Shown: one piece after another, positions 9,567-18,467 of the stretch
Layout: each line of letters opens with the position of its first letter
How positions within the stretch are numbered: position 1 is the first letter of the stretch
Origin: Acidimicrobiales bacterium
GTDB taxonomy: Bacteria > Actinomycetota > Acidimicrobiia > Acidimicrobiales > Acidimicrobilacustridaceae
Direction: 5' to 3'
DNA length: 64,000 bases
NCBI GenBank assembly: GCA_018401565.1
Contig: JAGYKS010000025.1
Span: forward strand, 310,001-374,000
The notes under the pieces: model-generated
What the model was told of the DNA's origin: nothing
The model's database searches: none
Seen by the model: only the letters and a program-made list of their open reading frames with translations
Translations under genes and position numbers: made by a program

Positions 9567-9595
9567 TTCCCCAAGGCTCGGATTTGTCCCATACT
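9567..9595 (+). promoter_or_regulatory. Possible promoter of the GntR-led operon
   Basis: TTCCCC (9567-9572) and CATACT (9590-9595) are separated by 17 bases and stand 45 bp before the GntR start. The match to a vegetative promoter is weak; this is the best candidate seen, not a firm call. Confidence 0.25.
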
Positions 9596-9639
9596 TGGTG
9601 TGTCGGGAGATGCGGATTTTCCGTCTGGAGGGGCGTCCC

Positions 9640-10404
9640 ATGGTTGCGAACTCTGAGCCGGCTAACCGATTGAGTCTGCCCGAGCGGGTTTTCGACGACC
9701 TGTTCGAGAGGATCGTCAGCGGGGCGCTGCAGCCCGGGGAAACGCTCCCGTCCGAACGGCAGTTGACCGAGCAGTTCGGTGTGAACCGCCAGGTGGTGCG
9801 CGAGGCGGTCAAGCGGCTGGTTCACGTCGGGCTGGTGCGATCCGGCCAGGGCGACGGTAACCGGGTGCTGGACTGGTCCTATACCGGGACGTTTGAACTC
9901 GTGGGTCTGCTGGCCATCCGGTCGCGGTCGGGTCGCGACGAACTCGACCAGGTGCTGGCGCGTTCTCTGCTCGAGATCCGCCGGACGTTCGGCATGGAGA
10001 CTGCACGCATGTGTGCCATGCGTGCCGAGCCCGACGTTCTGGATGAGCTCGCCGAGCTGGTCGAGTCCATGCCGTCAGCGGGGAGTCCGACCCAGCGACA
10101 CGCAGCAAACTGGGCATTTTGGTCCCGGCTGGTCGACGGTTCCGGGAACATTTGCTACCGACTCATGCTCAACAGCCTCGGCGCCGCCCTGCCCAAGGCG
10201 GTCATGCTGATGTCGCACTATTCCGAGGGCGTCCCTGCCGACATCGACGGCTACCGCACCCTCGTGGGTGCCATGCGCTCGGGGGATGCCGACGCCTCCG
10301 CCGCTGCGGCCGAGCGCCTGCTGGCCGTGGAGGCCACCGAGTTGGCCAAAGCCGTGGGCATGTTCGACTCCACCGCACCGGAGTTGGCGCCCAGCCCCAC
10401 CTGA
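9640..10404 (+). CDS. GntR-family transcriptional regulator, FadR subfamily
   Basis: This one-component regulator has 254 residues. The N-terminal winged helix is clear: VFDDLFERIVSGALQPGETLPSE, then QLTEQFGVNRQVVREAVKRL, the family hallmark. The rest is an all-helical FCD-like effector domain with RRTFGMETARMCAM and a second helical half (ADASAAAAERL). ATG at 9640 is preceded by GGAGGGG. It is the first gene of a tightly packed six-gene plus-strand operon for gamma-glutamyl-type catabolism. The likely operator at 9469-9485 suggests it represses its own operon and responds to a pathway metabolite; the effector is unknown. Confidence 0.92.
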   Translation: MVANSEPANRLSLPERVFDDLFERIVSGALQPGETLPSERQLTEQFGVNRQVVREAVKRLVHVGLVRSGQGDGNRVLDWSYTGTFELVGLLAIRSRSGRDELDQVLARSLLEIRRTFGMETARMCAMRAEPDVLDELAELVESMPSAGSPTQRHAANWAFWSRLVDGSGNICYRLMLNSLGAALPKAVMLMSHYSEGVPADIDGYRTLVGAMRSGDADASAAAAERLLAVEATELAKAVGMFDSTAPELAPSPT

Positions 10405-10446
10405 CCCCGATCAGCGTTGGTCGATCAACGGTAGGGTGACGGCCCA

Positions 10447-11070
10447 ATGATGGTCGTCCAAATGCTCGGCGTGCTGGCGGTGGTACTCACGTTCGCGCGC
10501 CTGGGCTCGCAGCCCTGGCACAACTTGCGGTCTGGGCATCTCGACGGGGTTTCAGCCACGGCGCTGGGCAACAACCTGGTGTCTGACGTCTTTTGGTTGT
10601 GGTTCGGTCTTCAGGCCGGACTGGCACCGGTGTGGATCGTGGCCGTGCTGGCGCTTCCCATCGACGTGTTGTCGATGGTGGTCGTTCGTTCACGCATCAA
10701 TCGCTGGACGGTGGCGTCGGCGACGGCATGGACGGTGGCACTGGTGGGTGCATGGTGGGTCGCCGGCCTGGGAGGGCTGGGTGCCGTGTTGGTGGTGAGT
10801 GTGGCCGTGGCCATGGCCCCCCAGATGCTCGCCGTCATCCGGTACCCCCGGCTGACCGGGTTGTCGCTGGTCACGGTGGGGCTGTCGCTGGCCGACGCCG
10901 CAGTGTGGGGGGTCTACGGGGCGATGGCCGGTGATGTCACGCTGGTGTTCTACGGCGTCGTTCTGGCCGTCGGTGCCACGGTGATCGGCTGGCGGGTCGT
11001 GGTCACGTCGTTGTCGGGCCGTGACGGATCGGCGGCCCCCGGTGTTGCTGCCTACACTTCGCACCCGTGA
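10447..11070 (+). CDS. PQ-loop (SWEET/semiSWEET-like) membrane protein
   Basis: This integral membrane protein of 207 residues has about seven hydrophobic segments and two copies of the PQ-loop arrangement: SQPWHNLRSGHLDGVSATAL near residues 21-40 and APQMLAVIRYPRLTGLSL near 118-136. The family moves small metabolites or amino acids across membranes; MtN3/SWEET members carry sugars. Its stop overlaps the GTG start of the ligase gene by four bases, so the two are translationally coupled. In this operon it is the only obvious transport candidate, perhaps for the amine substrate or a glutamyl product. That role is inference. Confidence 0.75.
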   Translation: MMVVQMLGVLAVVLTFARLGSQPWHNLRSGHLDGVSATALGNNLVSDVFWLWFGLQAGLAPVWIVAVLALPIDVLSMVVVRSRINRWTVASATAWTVALVGAWWVAGLGGLGAVLVVSVAVAMAPQMLAVIRYPRLTGLSLVTVGLSLADAAVWGVYGAMAGDVTLVFYGVVLAVGATVIGWRVVVTSLSGRDGSAAPGVAAYTSHP

Positions 11071-12455
11071 CTCTGCAGCGGCGAACCGCACCATTGGATC
11101 GTGACGAACAGGCTGTGGTGGACACCCTCACTGCCGACCCGGCCGACTACGTCAAGGTGGCCATCGTCGACATCGACGGCGTGCTCCGGGGCAAATACCT
11201 CGACAAGTCGAAGTTTCTCTCCGCCGTCGAGGGCGGGTTCGGATTCTGCGACGTGGTGTTTGGCTGGGACTCAGCTGACGAGTGCTACGACAACGGCACC
11301 TACACCGGATGGGCCAGCGGCTACCCCGACGGCACGGTGCGCATCGACCTGCACTCCCATCGACGCGTCCCGTGGGAGTCGGGGCGACACCTGTTCCTGT
11401 GCGACTACGTCGGTTCCCAGCCCGACGCCAGCGTCTGCCCCCGGTTGCTGGTGCGTGGTCTCGAACAACGGGCGGCGTCGATGGGTTACGTGGCCAACTT
11501 CGGACTCGAGTTCGAGTGGTTCAACTTCTCGGAGACTCCCCAGTCGTTGCATGCCAAGGACTTCCGCAACCTCGAGCCGCTGAGCCCGGGGATGTTCGGC
11601 TATTCAGTGCTGCGCCAGACCCATTCGCAGGACTTTTTCGATGCCATGCTCACCCAGCTTCGGGCCTTCGGGGTGCCGTTGGAAGGCCTGCACACCGAGA
11701 CCGGTCCCGGGGTGTTCGAAGCGGCGATCGTGTACTCCACCGCCCTGGCCGCTGCCGACCGGGCCACGTTGTTCAAGTCTGGTGTCAAAGAGATCGGCCA
11801 TCGGTTCGGGATCCTGCCCACCTTCATGGCCCGGTTCAACACCGACCTTCCGGGCTGCTCGGGTCATGCCCACCAGAGCCTGTGGGATATCGACGGCGAG
11901 CACAACCTGTTCCACGACGCCACCGGTGAGGGGTCCATGAGCTCCACCATGCGCTCGTGGCTGGCCGGCATCCTTGCGCTGCTGCCCGAGATGCTGGTCA
12001 TGCTCGCTCCCACGGTGAACTCGTACAAGCGTCTGGTCGACGGGTTCTGGGCCCCCACCCGGCCCACCTGGGGCATCGACAATCGCACCGTTGCCGCTCG
12101 GGTCATCCCCGGATCGGCGTCGTCCACCCGTCTGGAGCTTCGGGTCCCGGGGTCCGACGTCAACCCCTACCTGGCCGTGGCGGCGTGCATGGCTGCCGGA
12201 CTGTGGGGAGTCGAGCGGGGACTGGAACTCGACCAGCCGGCCACGGTGGGAAGCGGCTACGCCGACGAGTCGGTGGACCGGCTGCCGCGCAACCTCATGG
12301 ACGCCACCCGCCTGTTCGGCGAGTCGGTGGAGATGCGTGGCCTGCTCGGTGACGCCTTCGTGGACCATTTCGCCGCCACCCGCGAGTGGGAGTGGCGCCA
12401 GTACCAGGACGCCGTCACCGACTGGGAGCTGCGCCGCTACTTCGAGATCATCTGA
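11067..12455 (+). CDS. Glutamine synthetase-like gamma-glutamyl ligase
   Basis: This 462-residue member of the glutamine synthetase superfamily is predicted to join glutamate to an amine using ATP. Catalytic-domain landmarks are present: FGLEFEW (metal-binding Glu), HTETGPGVFEAAI, SGHAHQSLW, NSYKRLVDGFWAPTRPTWGIDNRT, and RLELRVPGSDVNPYLAVAA. The N-terminal beta-grasp segment VDIDGVLRGKYL resembles the PuuA/GlnA3/GlnA4-type ligases more than the housekeeping GlnA, which has a longer adenylylation loop. Its genetic partners are a gamma-glutamyl hydrolase, an aldehyde dehydrogenase and an alcohol dehydrogenase, not nitrogen-assimilation genes. This supports an amine or amino-alcohol substrate. 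GTG at 11067 overlaps the previous stop. Confidence 0.87.
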   Translation: MTLQRRTAPLDRDEQAVVDTLTADPADYVKVAIVDIDGVLRGKYLDKSKFLSAVEGGFGFCDVVFGWDSADECYDNGTYTGWASGYPDGTVRIDLHSHRRVPWESGRHLFLCDYVGSQPDASVCPRLLVRGLEQRAASMGYVANFGLEFEWFNFSETPQSLHAKDFRNLEPLSPGMFGYSVLRQTHSQDFFDAMLTQLRAFGVPLEGLHTETGPGVFEAAIVYSTALAAADRATLFKSGVKEIGHRFGILPTFMARFNTDLPGCSGHAHQSLWDIDGEHNLFHDATGEGSMSSTMRSWLAGILALLPEMLVMLAPTVNSYKRLVDGFWAPTRPTWGIDNRTVAARVIPGSASSTRLELRVPGSDVNPYLAVAACMAAGLWGVERGLELDQPATVGSGYADESVDRLPRNLMDATRLFGESVEMRGLLGDAFVDHFAATREWEWRQYQDAVTDWELRRYFEII

Positions 12456-12525
12456 GGACGCGGCCCCGGCCCCGGTGACCGCCCCTAGCCTTTCCCGCCT
12501 GTTCGCACCCCCACTGAGGTCACTG

Positions 12526-13674
12526 ATGTCTGTTCCCACCGCCACGTTCTCGTTTCCCACCACCATCCGGTTTGCTGTCGGATCCCGCCACGAGGTGGCC
12601 AGCGAGCTGGCTGCGGTGTCGGCACGTCGGCCGCTGGTGGTGACCGACTCGGGGGTGTCCACGCTGGGGTGGTTTGCCGAACTGGTCGACGAGATTGGCG
12701 CCGCCGGTTACGCCGTGGCGGTGTTCGACGGGGTGTGGGGCAATCCGGTGGTGTCGCAGGTTGATGCCGGGGTTGCGGCGTGGCGTGCCCACGACGCCGA
12801 CGTGGTGGTGGCGGTGGGCGGCGGTGCCGCCATGGACGTGGCCAAGGCCGTGGCCCTCATGGCCACCCACGACGGGCACCTGTTTGATTACGAAGATGAA
12901 GTGCCCGGGGCACTGATGCCAACGTCGGCCACCGCCGCCATCATCGCCGTGCCCACCACCGCCGGCACCGGCAGCGAGGTGGGGCGCTCGGCGGTGATCA
13001 GTGACGACGACACCCACATCAAGCGCATCATCTTTGGACCACACCTGCTGCCACGGGTGGTCCTGGCCGACCCCGAACTCACCGTTGGGCTGCCGGCGTC
13101 GATCACCGCAGCCACCGGCATGGATGCGCTGACCCACAACGTCGAGGCCTACCTGGCCCGCAACTGGAACCCCATGTGTGACGGCATCGCCCTGGAGGGT
13201 CTGCGCCTTGTGGCCGCCAGCCTCCAGCGGGCCGTGGCCGTGCCCGACGACCTCGAGGCACGCGCCGGCATGCTCATGGGTTCGATGATGGGGGCCGTCG
13301 CCTTCCAAAAGGGTCTGGGGGTCGTTCACTCGTGTGCCCACGCACTGGGCACGGTGGCCGACGTGCATCACGGCCTGGCCAACGCCGTCATGATCGACCT
13401 GGCGCTGGAAATCAACGTGGAGGCGGTGCCCGAGCGCTTCGCCACCATGGCCGCCGTTGTCGGCTGTGAACCAGGTGCCGACGGGTTTTTGCGCTGGCTG
13501 GGCGAGCTGAAGGCCTCGGTGGGCATCCCGGCCGATCTGGTGGCGCTGGGCATTGATCCGGCGTTGGAGTCCCGACTGGTCGAGGTGGCCGTGGCCGACG
13601 CCTGCCACCCCAACAACCCCCGGCCGGTCACCGCCGACGACTTCACCGCCATCTTCCGGCGGTCGCTCACGTGA
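12526..13674 (+). CDS. Iron-containing (group III) alcohol dehydrogenase
   Basis: This 382-residue NAD(P)-dependent alcohol dehydrogenase has the nucleotide-binding GGGAAMDVAK at residues 98-107 and the TTAGTGSEV loop at 144-152. Metal ligands are placed as in the family: Asp200 and His204 (GMDALTHNVEAY), His268 (GVVHSC) and His281/282 (HHGLANAVM). The ATG at 12526 is chosen because the fold begins at once (FSFPTTIRFAVGS); the frame is open far upstream inside the ligase gene. The stop overlaps the next start by four bases. In this operon it is well placed to oxidise a gamma-glutamylated amino alcohol to the aldehyde, a role taken by PuuB oxidase in the putrescine pathway. The substrate is inferred. 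Confidence 0.9.
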   Translation: MSVPTATFSFPTTIRFAVGSRHEVASELAAVSARRPLVVTDSGVSTLGWFAELVDEIGAAGYAVAVFDGVWGNPVVSQVDAGVAAWRAHDADVVVAVGGGAAMDVAKAVALMATHDGHLFDYEDEVPGALMPTSATAAIIAVPTTAGTGSEVGRSAVISDDDTHIKRIIFGPHLLPRVVLADPELTVGLPASITAATGMDALTHNVEAYLARNWNPMCDGIALEGLRLVAASLQRAVAVPDDLEARAGMLMGSMMGAVAFQKGLGVVHSCAHALGTVADVHHGLANAVMIDLALEINVEAVPERFATMAAVVGCEPGADGFLRWLGELKASVGIPADLVALGIDPALESRLVEVAVADACHPNNPRPVTADDFTAIFRRSLT

Positions 13675-14563
13675 CCGCTGGCCCCGGCGGCCGCCGGTTG
13701 CGTATCGGGTTGTCGGCCAATTACATGGCTCCCGACCCCGATCGCACGTTACTACCCCATTCGTGGTTGCTGTACGCCGAGCAGCACATGGCCTCGATGC
13801 TGGCCGGCACCGGGGCATTGGTGTACCTGGTGCCACCACCGGTGGTGGCGTCCAACGCCGGTGCGGCAGCGGCCGTGGTGGTCAGCCACGGCCATGGCCA
13901 CGCCCGACGACGTGGCTGCCGACCTCGACGCCCTGGTCCTCGCCGGTGGTGCTGACGTGGCTCCGGGCAGCTACGGGGCTGAACCGTTGCGTCCGGCGTG
14001 GGCCGGGCAGCCCGAACGTGACCACTACGAGATCTCGCTGCTGCGTGCGTTCATTGACGCCGGTCGCCCGGTGCTGGGGATCTGTCGCGGCCATCAGTTG
14101 CTGAACGTGGCCTACGGGGGAACGCTGTACCAGGACCTCGCCACCGAACTCGAGGTGCAACTCGAGCACCGCAGCCAGCAGCGCTACCACCGCAACATCC
14201 ACGATGTCGCCGTGGTGCCCGGCTCGGGCCTGGCGGCGCTGTACCCCGACCAGCCCACCGGCACCGTCATCTCGGTGCATCACCAGGCCATTCGCGACCT
14301 GGCCCCGGATCTGGAGGTGGAGGCCCGCTGCACCACCGACGACATCATCGAAGCGGTGCGGTTGTCGGGCAGCGCCGTGGGATCACGGCGCTGGGCGGTG
14401 GGGGTGCAATGGCATCCCGAGTTTGAGGCCATCGACCCTCCTGCCACGCCCACTGCTGGCCGCCGCCCCCCTGCTCGACGAGTTCATCGCTGCCGCCGCC
14501 GCCAACGCCATCGGCAGAGCCGCCGCCGGTGCTGCACGTCCGCCCCGAGGAGACCTGACATGA
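13671..14563 (+). CDS. Peptidase C26 gamma-glutamyl hydrolase, PuuD-like (two frameshifts)
   Basis: This class-I glutamine-amidotransferase-fold hydrolase has about 298 residues after correction. The N-terminus RIGLSANYMAP and LYAEQHMASML is typical of gamma-glutamyl-GABA hydrolases. The nucleophile elbow is GICRGHQLLNVAYGG, followed by SVHHQAI and the catalytic GVQWHPEFEA (His, Glu). The frame shifts near 13870-13905 (before ATPDDVAADLDAL) and near 14430-14455 (between WHPEFEAIDP and the C-terminal helix LLDEFIAAAA). Its start overlaps the alcohol dehydrogenase stop and its stop overlaps the aldehyde dehydrogenase ATG (14560), so the original gene was in frame. The predicted job is removal of the glutamyl group from the oxidised product. 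Confidence 0.82.
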
Positions 14564-15957
14564 CCAACCCCAACGCAACGCTGTTGATCACCAATCCCGC
14601 CACCGGCGAGCCGTTGGACGAGATCGCCTGCACCACGGCCACCGAACTCGCCGACGCCATGGACGCCGCCCGCATCGCCCAGGCCGTCTGGGCCGACACC
14701 CCGGTGGATGAACGCGTCGCCGTTCTCGACCGTTTCCGACACCTGGTGGCCGAACAGGCCGACGAACTGGCCGCCGTGCTCACGTCGGAAACCGGCAAGC
14801 CCATCTCGCAGGCGACCGGCGAACTGGGTGCGGTGCTGGGCCGTATCGACTTTTTCACCGACAAGGTGGCCGACGCTCTGGCCATCACCCAGGTGGGCGA
14901 CGACGGCGCCACCGTGGAGATGATTGCCCGTGAGCCGCTGGGGGTGGTGGCCAACATCTCGGCCTGGAACTACCCGTGGTTCGTGGGCACCAATGTGTTC
15001 GTTCCTGCCCTGCTGACCGGGAACGCCGTGCTGTACAAGCCGTCGGAGTACGCCACCCTCACCGGGTTGGCCATGGGTCGCCTGTTGGCCGACGCCGGAC
15101 TGCCCCCGGGGCTGTTCACCGTGGTGGTGGGTGGCGGCGATACCGGTGCGGCACTGCTCGAACTCCCTGTCGACTCCGTTGCCTTCACCGGGTCGTACCC
15201 CACCGGTCGCCGCATCGCCGAGTCGGTGGCCGCCCGACTGATCCCGGTGCAGCTCGAGCTGGGCGGCAAGGATCCGGTGTACGTCACCGACGACGTGGAC
15301 GTGGCCGCCGCCGCCGAGTCACTGGCCGAAGGGGCGTTCTACAACAACGGTCAGTCGTGCTGTGCGGTGGAACGGCTGTACGTGCATGCCGACGTGTTCG
15401 ACGAGTTCGTGCAGCGGTATGTGGCCGAGGTGGAGGGGTTTGTGCTCGGTGACCCCACCGACCCCGACACGTTTTTGGGCCCGCTGGCCCGACCACAGCA
15501 CGCTTCGGTGCTGGCCGCCCAGGTGGACCAGGCGGTGGCCGCCGGAGCAGTGGTACGCATCGGAGGCGGGGTGCTGGAGCGCAACGGTGGCGTGTGGTTC
15601 GCCCCAACAGTGCTCACCGGGGTGACCGACGACATGGCGGTCATGCGCGACGAGTCGTTTGGGCCCATCATCGGCATCGCCACCGTGCAGTCCGACGATG
15701 AGGCCGTGGCCCGCATGAACGACACCAGCTTCGGTCTCACCGCCGGGGTGTTCTGCGCCGACGAGGACAGGGCCGTGCCCTTGCTGGGTCGGATCAATGC
15801 CGGCAGCGCCTACTTCAACTGCTGCGATCGGGTGAGCCCCCGACTGCCGTGGTCGGGACGTGGCAACTCCGGTATCGGCCTGACGCTGTCGGTGGAAGGC
15901 ATCGTGGCCTTCACCCAGCCCAAGGCGTACCACCTGCGCCGGCCCAGAGCCCTGTAA
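14560..15957 (+). CDS. NAD(P)-dependent aldehyde dehydrogenase
   Basis: This 465-residue enzyme of the ALDH superfamily oxidises an aldehyde to the acid. Glu233 (LELGGKDP) is the general base and Cys267 (NNGQSCCAVER) the nucleophile, with another Cys next to it. SAWNYPW and FTGSYPTGR are the cofactor-binding landmarks, and the C-terminal PWSGRGNSGIG matches the PF.G.K.SG motif. It is the last gene of the six-gene operon. The partners suggest that it acts on a gamma-glutamylaminoaldehyde made by the iron alcohol dehydrogenase. Semialdehyde dehydrogenase specificity cannot be settled from sequence alone. Confidence 0.92.
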   Translation: MTNPNATLLITNPATGEPLDEIACTTATELADAMDAARIAQAVWADTPVDERVAVLDRFRHLVAEQADELAAVLTSETGKPISQATGELGAVLGRIDFFTDKVADALAITQVGDDGATVEMIAREPLGVVANISAWNYPWFVGTNVFVPALLTGNAVLYKPSEYATLTGLAMGRLLADAGLPPGLFTVVVGGGDTGAALLELPVDSVAFTGSYPTGRRIAESVAARLIPVQLELGGKDPVYVTDDVDVAAAAESLAEGAFYNNGQSCCAVERLYVHADVFDEFVQRYVAEVEGFVLGDPTDPDTFLGPLARPQHASVLAAQVDQAVAAGAVVRIGGGVLERNGGVWFAPTVLTGVTDDMAVMRDESFGPIIGIATVQSDDEAVARMNDTSFGLTAGVFCADEDRAVPLLGRINAGSAYFNCCDRVSPRLPWSGRGNSGIGLTLSVEGIVAFTQPKAYHLRRPRAL

Positions 15958-15965
15958 CGCGAGCC

Positions 15966-16172
15966 CTAGCGGACCGAGGCAACCTCGTAGCCGGCTTCAT
16001 CAATGGCGGCACGCACGGCATCGTCGGTGGCCTCGCCATCAACTGAGACGGTGCGGGCGTCAATGTCCACGGTCACCGTGGTGACATCGCTCAGGGCGCC
16101 CACCTCAGCTTCGATGGCAGCCTTGCAATGGCCACACGAAATACCGGGAACGTCGTAGGTGCGAATGGTCAT
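15966..16172 (-). CDS. copZ: Copper chaperone, HMA domain (CopZ-like)
   Basis: This 68-residue single heavy-metal-associated domain begins [20 protein letters not shown]. The CGHC motif (Cys13, Cys16) binds Cu(I), which the protein hands to CopA. Its ATG overlaps the stop of the CopA gene by four bases (ATGA), so the two are made together, and it lies downstream of copA in the operon. It ends 8 bp from the convergent aldehyde dehydrogenase stop. Confidence 0.9.
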   Translation of the reverse strand: MTIRTYDVPGISCGHCKAAIEAEVGALSDVTTVTVDIDARTVSVDGEATDDAVRAAIDEAGYEVASVR

Positions 16173-18398
16173 GAGTGGCGGTACCCCCCGAACCGGCGCA
16201 GGCGCAGGCTGTTGGTGACAACGAATACGGATGAAAACCCCATCGCCCCGGCAGCGATCATGGGGTTGAGCACCCCGAAGGCGGCCAGAGGGATGGCAGC
16301 GGTGTTGTAGGCGAACGCCCAAAACAGGTTGCCCTTGATGGTGCTCAGGGTGCGTCGGGCCAGGGCCACGGCGTCGGCGGCGGCCCGCAGGTCACCACTG
16401 ACCAACGTGAGGTCAGAGGCTTCCATGGCCACGTCGGTGCCGGTGCCAATGGCGATGCCCAGGTCGGCAGTGGCCAGCGCCGGGGCGTCGTTGATGCCGT
16501 CGCCCACCATGGCCACCCGATGGCCAGCGGCCTGCAGGGCCCGGACCTCGTCCACCTTGCCGTCGGGCAAGACCTCGGCCACCACCCGGGTGATGCCCAC
16601 CTCGGCGGCCACGGCCTCGGCGGTGCGTCGGTTGTCGCCGGTGACCAGAACCACCTCGAGCCCGAGCCCCTGCAATGCGGCAACGGCCTCGGCTGAGGTT
16701 GGCTTGATGCGGTCGGCCACCACGAACACCCCGGTGGCCACCCGGTCACCGGCGGGTCCCCACCCGGCAACGACCGCCGTGCGTCCGGCCGACTCGGCTA
16801 CGTCGATGGCCGTGATCAGTTCGTGGGGGATCTGGTCGAACAACCGGGTTCGACCCACCATCACCTCGGTACCCGCCACCGTTGCGCTCACGCCCAGGCC
16901 GGGCAGATTGATGAAGTCCTCGGCGCTGTGGTGGGGGTCGTCACCCAGCGTGGCGGCCACCGCAGCGGCCACCGGGTGTTCGCTGAGCCGCTCAACCGAC
17001 GCCGCCAGCCGCACGAGTTCGGCACGGTCCACTCCGGGTGCGGCGACGACGTCGACCACGGTCATGCGACCCTCGGTGAGGGTGCCGGTCTTGTCCAGGA
17101 CCGCCACATCCACGCCGCGGGTGGCCTCCAGCACCTCGCCACCCTTGATGATCACGCCCAACTGGGCGCCGCGACCGGTGCCCACCATGATGGCGGTGGG
17201 AGTGGCCAACCCGAGTGCACATGGACAGGCGATGATGAGCACGGCCACCGACGCCGTGAAGGCCTCGGTGGCGGCATGGCCGGTGAGCAGCCACCCCGCC
17301 AGCGTGGCCACGGCGATGGCCAGCACCACCGGGACGAACACTGCCGACACACGGTCGGCCAGCCTGGCCACAGCGGCCTTGGAGCCCTGGGCCTGCTCCA
17401 CCAGCCTGATGATCTGCGCCAGCGTGGTGTCGCTGCCCACCAGACGGGCCTCCACCACCAGGAATCCGTGGGCGTTCACGGTGGCACCGATCACCTCGTC
17501 GCCCACCGAGACCTCCACCGGCACCGGCTCGCCCGACACCATGGAGGCGTCCACGGCGCTGTGGCCCTCGACCACCACACCATCGGTGGCGATGCGTTCG
17601 CCGGGGCGCACCTCAAACCGGTCACCCACCTCGAGGCTGGCCACCGGGATCTCCGAGCCGTCGATGAGGCGCGCCGTCTGCGCACCGAGGTCGGCCAGGG
17701 CGCGAATGGCGTCACCGGAGCGACGTTTGGCCCGGGCCTCAAACCACCGGCCCAACAGGATCAGGGTGATGATCACGTGAGGCGGTTTCGAAGTACACGT
17801 GGGCGGTGTCGCCCGACGCCATGGATGCCATGCCTTCCATGCCTTGCATGGCGTCAGTGTCAGCAGCCCCGAGGAACAACAGCGCCACGGTGCTCCAGGT
17901 CCATGCCGCCACCGTGCCCAGCGACACCAGCGAATCCATGGTGGCCGTGCGGTGACGCAGGTTCACCAGTGCGGCCCGATGGAATCGTGCTCCCGACCAG
18001 AACACCACCGGTGTGGTCAGCGCAAAGGCCAGCCATTGCCAGCCATCGAACATCAGCGGCGGGATCATTGACACCGCCACCACCGGAATGGTGAGCGCTA
18101 TGGCCACCGCCAGCCGCAGCGTCAGCACCTTGCGGTTGTGTTCCTCAACGGCTGCGGAGTCCACGGCATCGTCGTCGGGTACCCGGTACCCCATGGCTTC
18201 GATGGTGGCCCGCAGGTCGCTGACGTCCAGGGCGGCGGGATCGAACCGGATCACGGCCCGTTCGGTGGCGAGGTTCACGTCGGCCTCAGTGACACCGGCG
18301 AGTTTGTTGAGGCCGCGGTTGATGCGGTTGGAACACGAGGCGCACGTCATGCCCTCAATGGGCAGATCCACTCGCTCGGTACCGGTGCCCAGTGCCAT
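16169..18398 (-). CDS. copA: Copper-translocating P1B-type ATPase (one frameshift)
   Basis: This Cu(I) exporter has about 743 residues. The N-terminal HMA domain has GMTCASC with Cys19 and Cys22. Membrane helices follow, with MDSLVSLGT. Next come the metal-transport motif [12 protein letters not shown], phosphorylation site DKTGTLTEG, the HP motif SEHPVAAA, and the hinge [15 protein letters not shown] methionine-rich loop (residues 184-193, five Met counting the first) lies between the second pair of helices on the outer face, consistent with copper release. The frame breaks near 17776-17782: upstream ends VYFETAS, downstream resumes [17 protein letters not shown]. One base change restores a normal protein, so it is probably functional. 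Confidence 0.88.
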
Positions 18399-18467
18399 GC
18401 CGCAATACTACCGAGTCAGCTGCGGTCCCGGCCTTGCCGCTTGCGAACGTTGCCCTGCCGGATCGTG

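Larger units (their letters stand above)
9222..9639. other. 418-bp divergent regulatory region, AT-richer than its surroundings
   Basis: This is the longest gap without a gene in the window. It separates the small basic protein (minus) from the GntR-led operon (plus). The stretch about 9240-9480 is visibly poorer in G+C than neighbouring coding DNA. It contains a 17-bp palindrome (9469-9485), a 20-bp-period direct repeat (9500-9537) and a weak promoter-like pair (9567-9595). I see no convincing short gene in it. Confidence 0.7.

Noticed and set aside
11067-12455. Housekeeping glutamine synthetase (GlnA)
   Set aside because: The sequence lacks the long adenylylation loop region of GlnA and has PuuA/GlnA4-like features, and its neighbours are amine-catabolic, not nitrogen-assimilation, genes.
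12520-13839. 439-residue open frame on the minus strand
   Set aside because: It is opposite the iron alcohol dehydrogenase, whose metal and NAD motifs are complete; the antisense product is a Gly/His-rich shadow.
13861-15957. 698-residue hydrolase-aldehyde dehydrogenase fusion
   Set aside because: The join results from the frame break near 14440; the corrected hydrolase stops at 14563, overlapping the dehydrogenase ATG at 14560.
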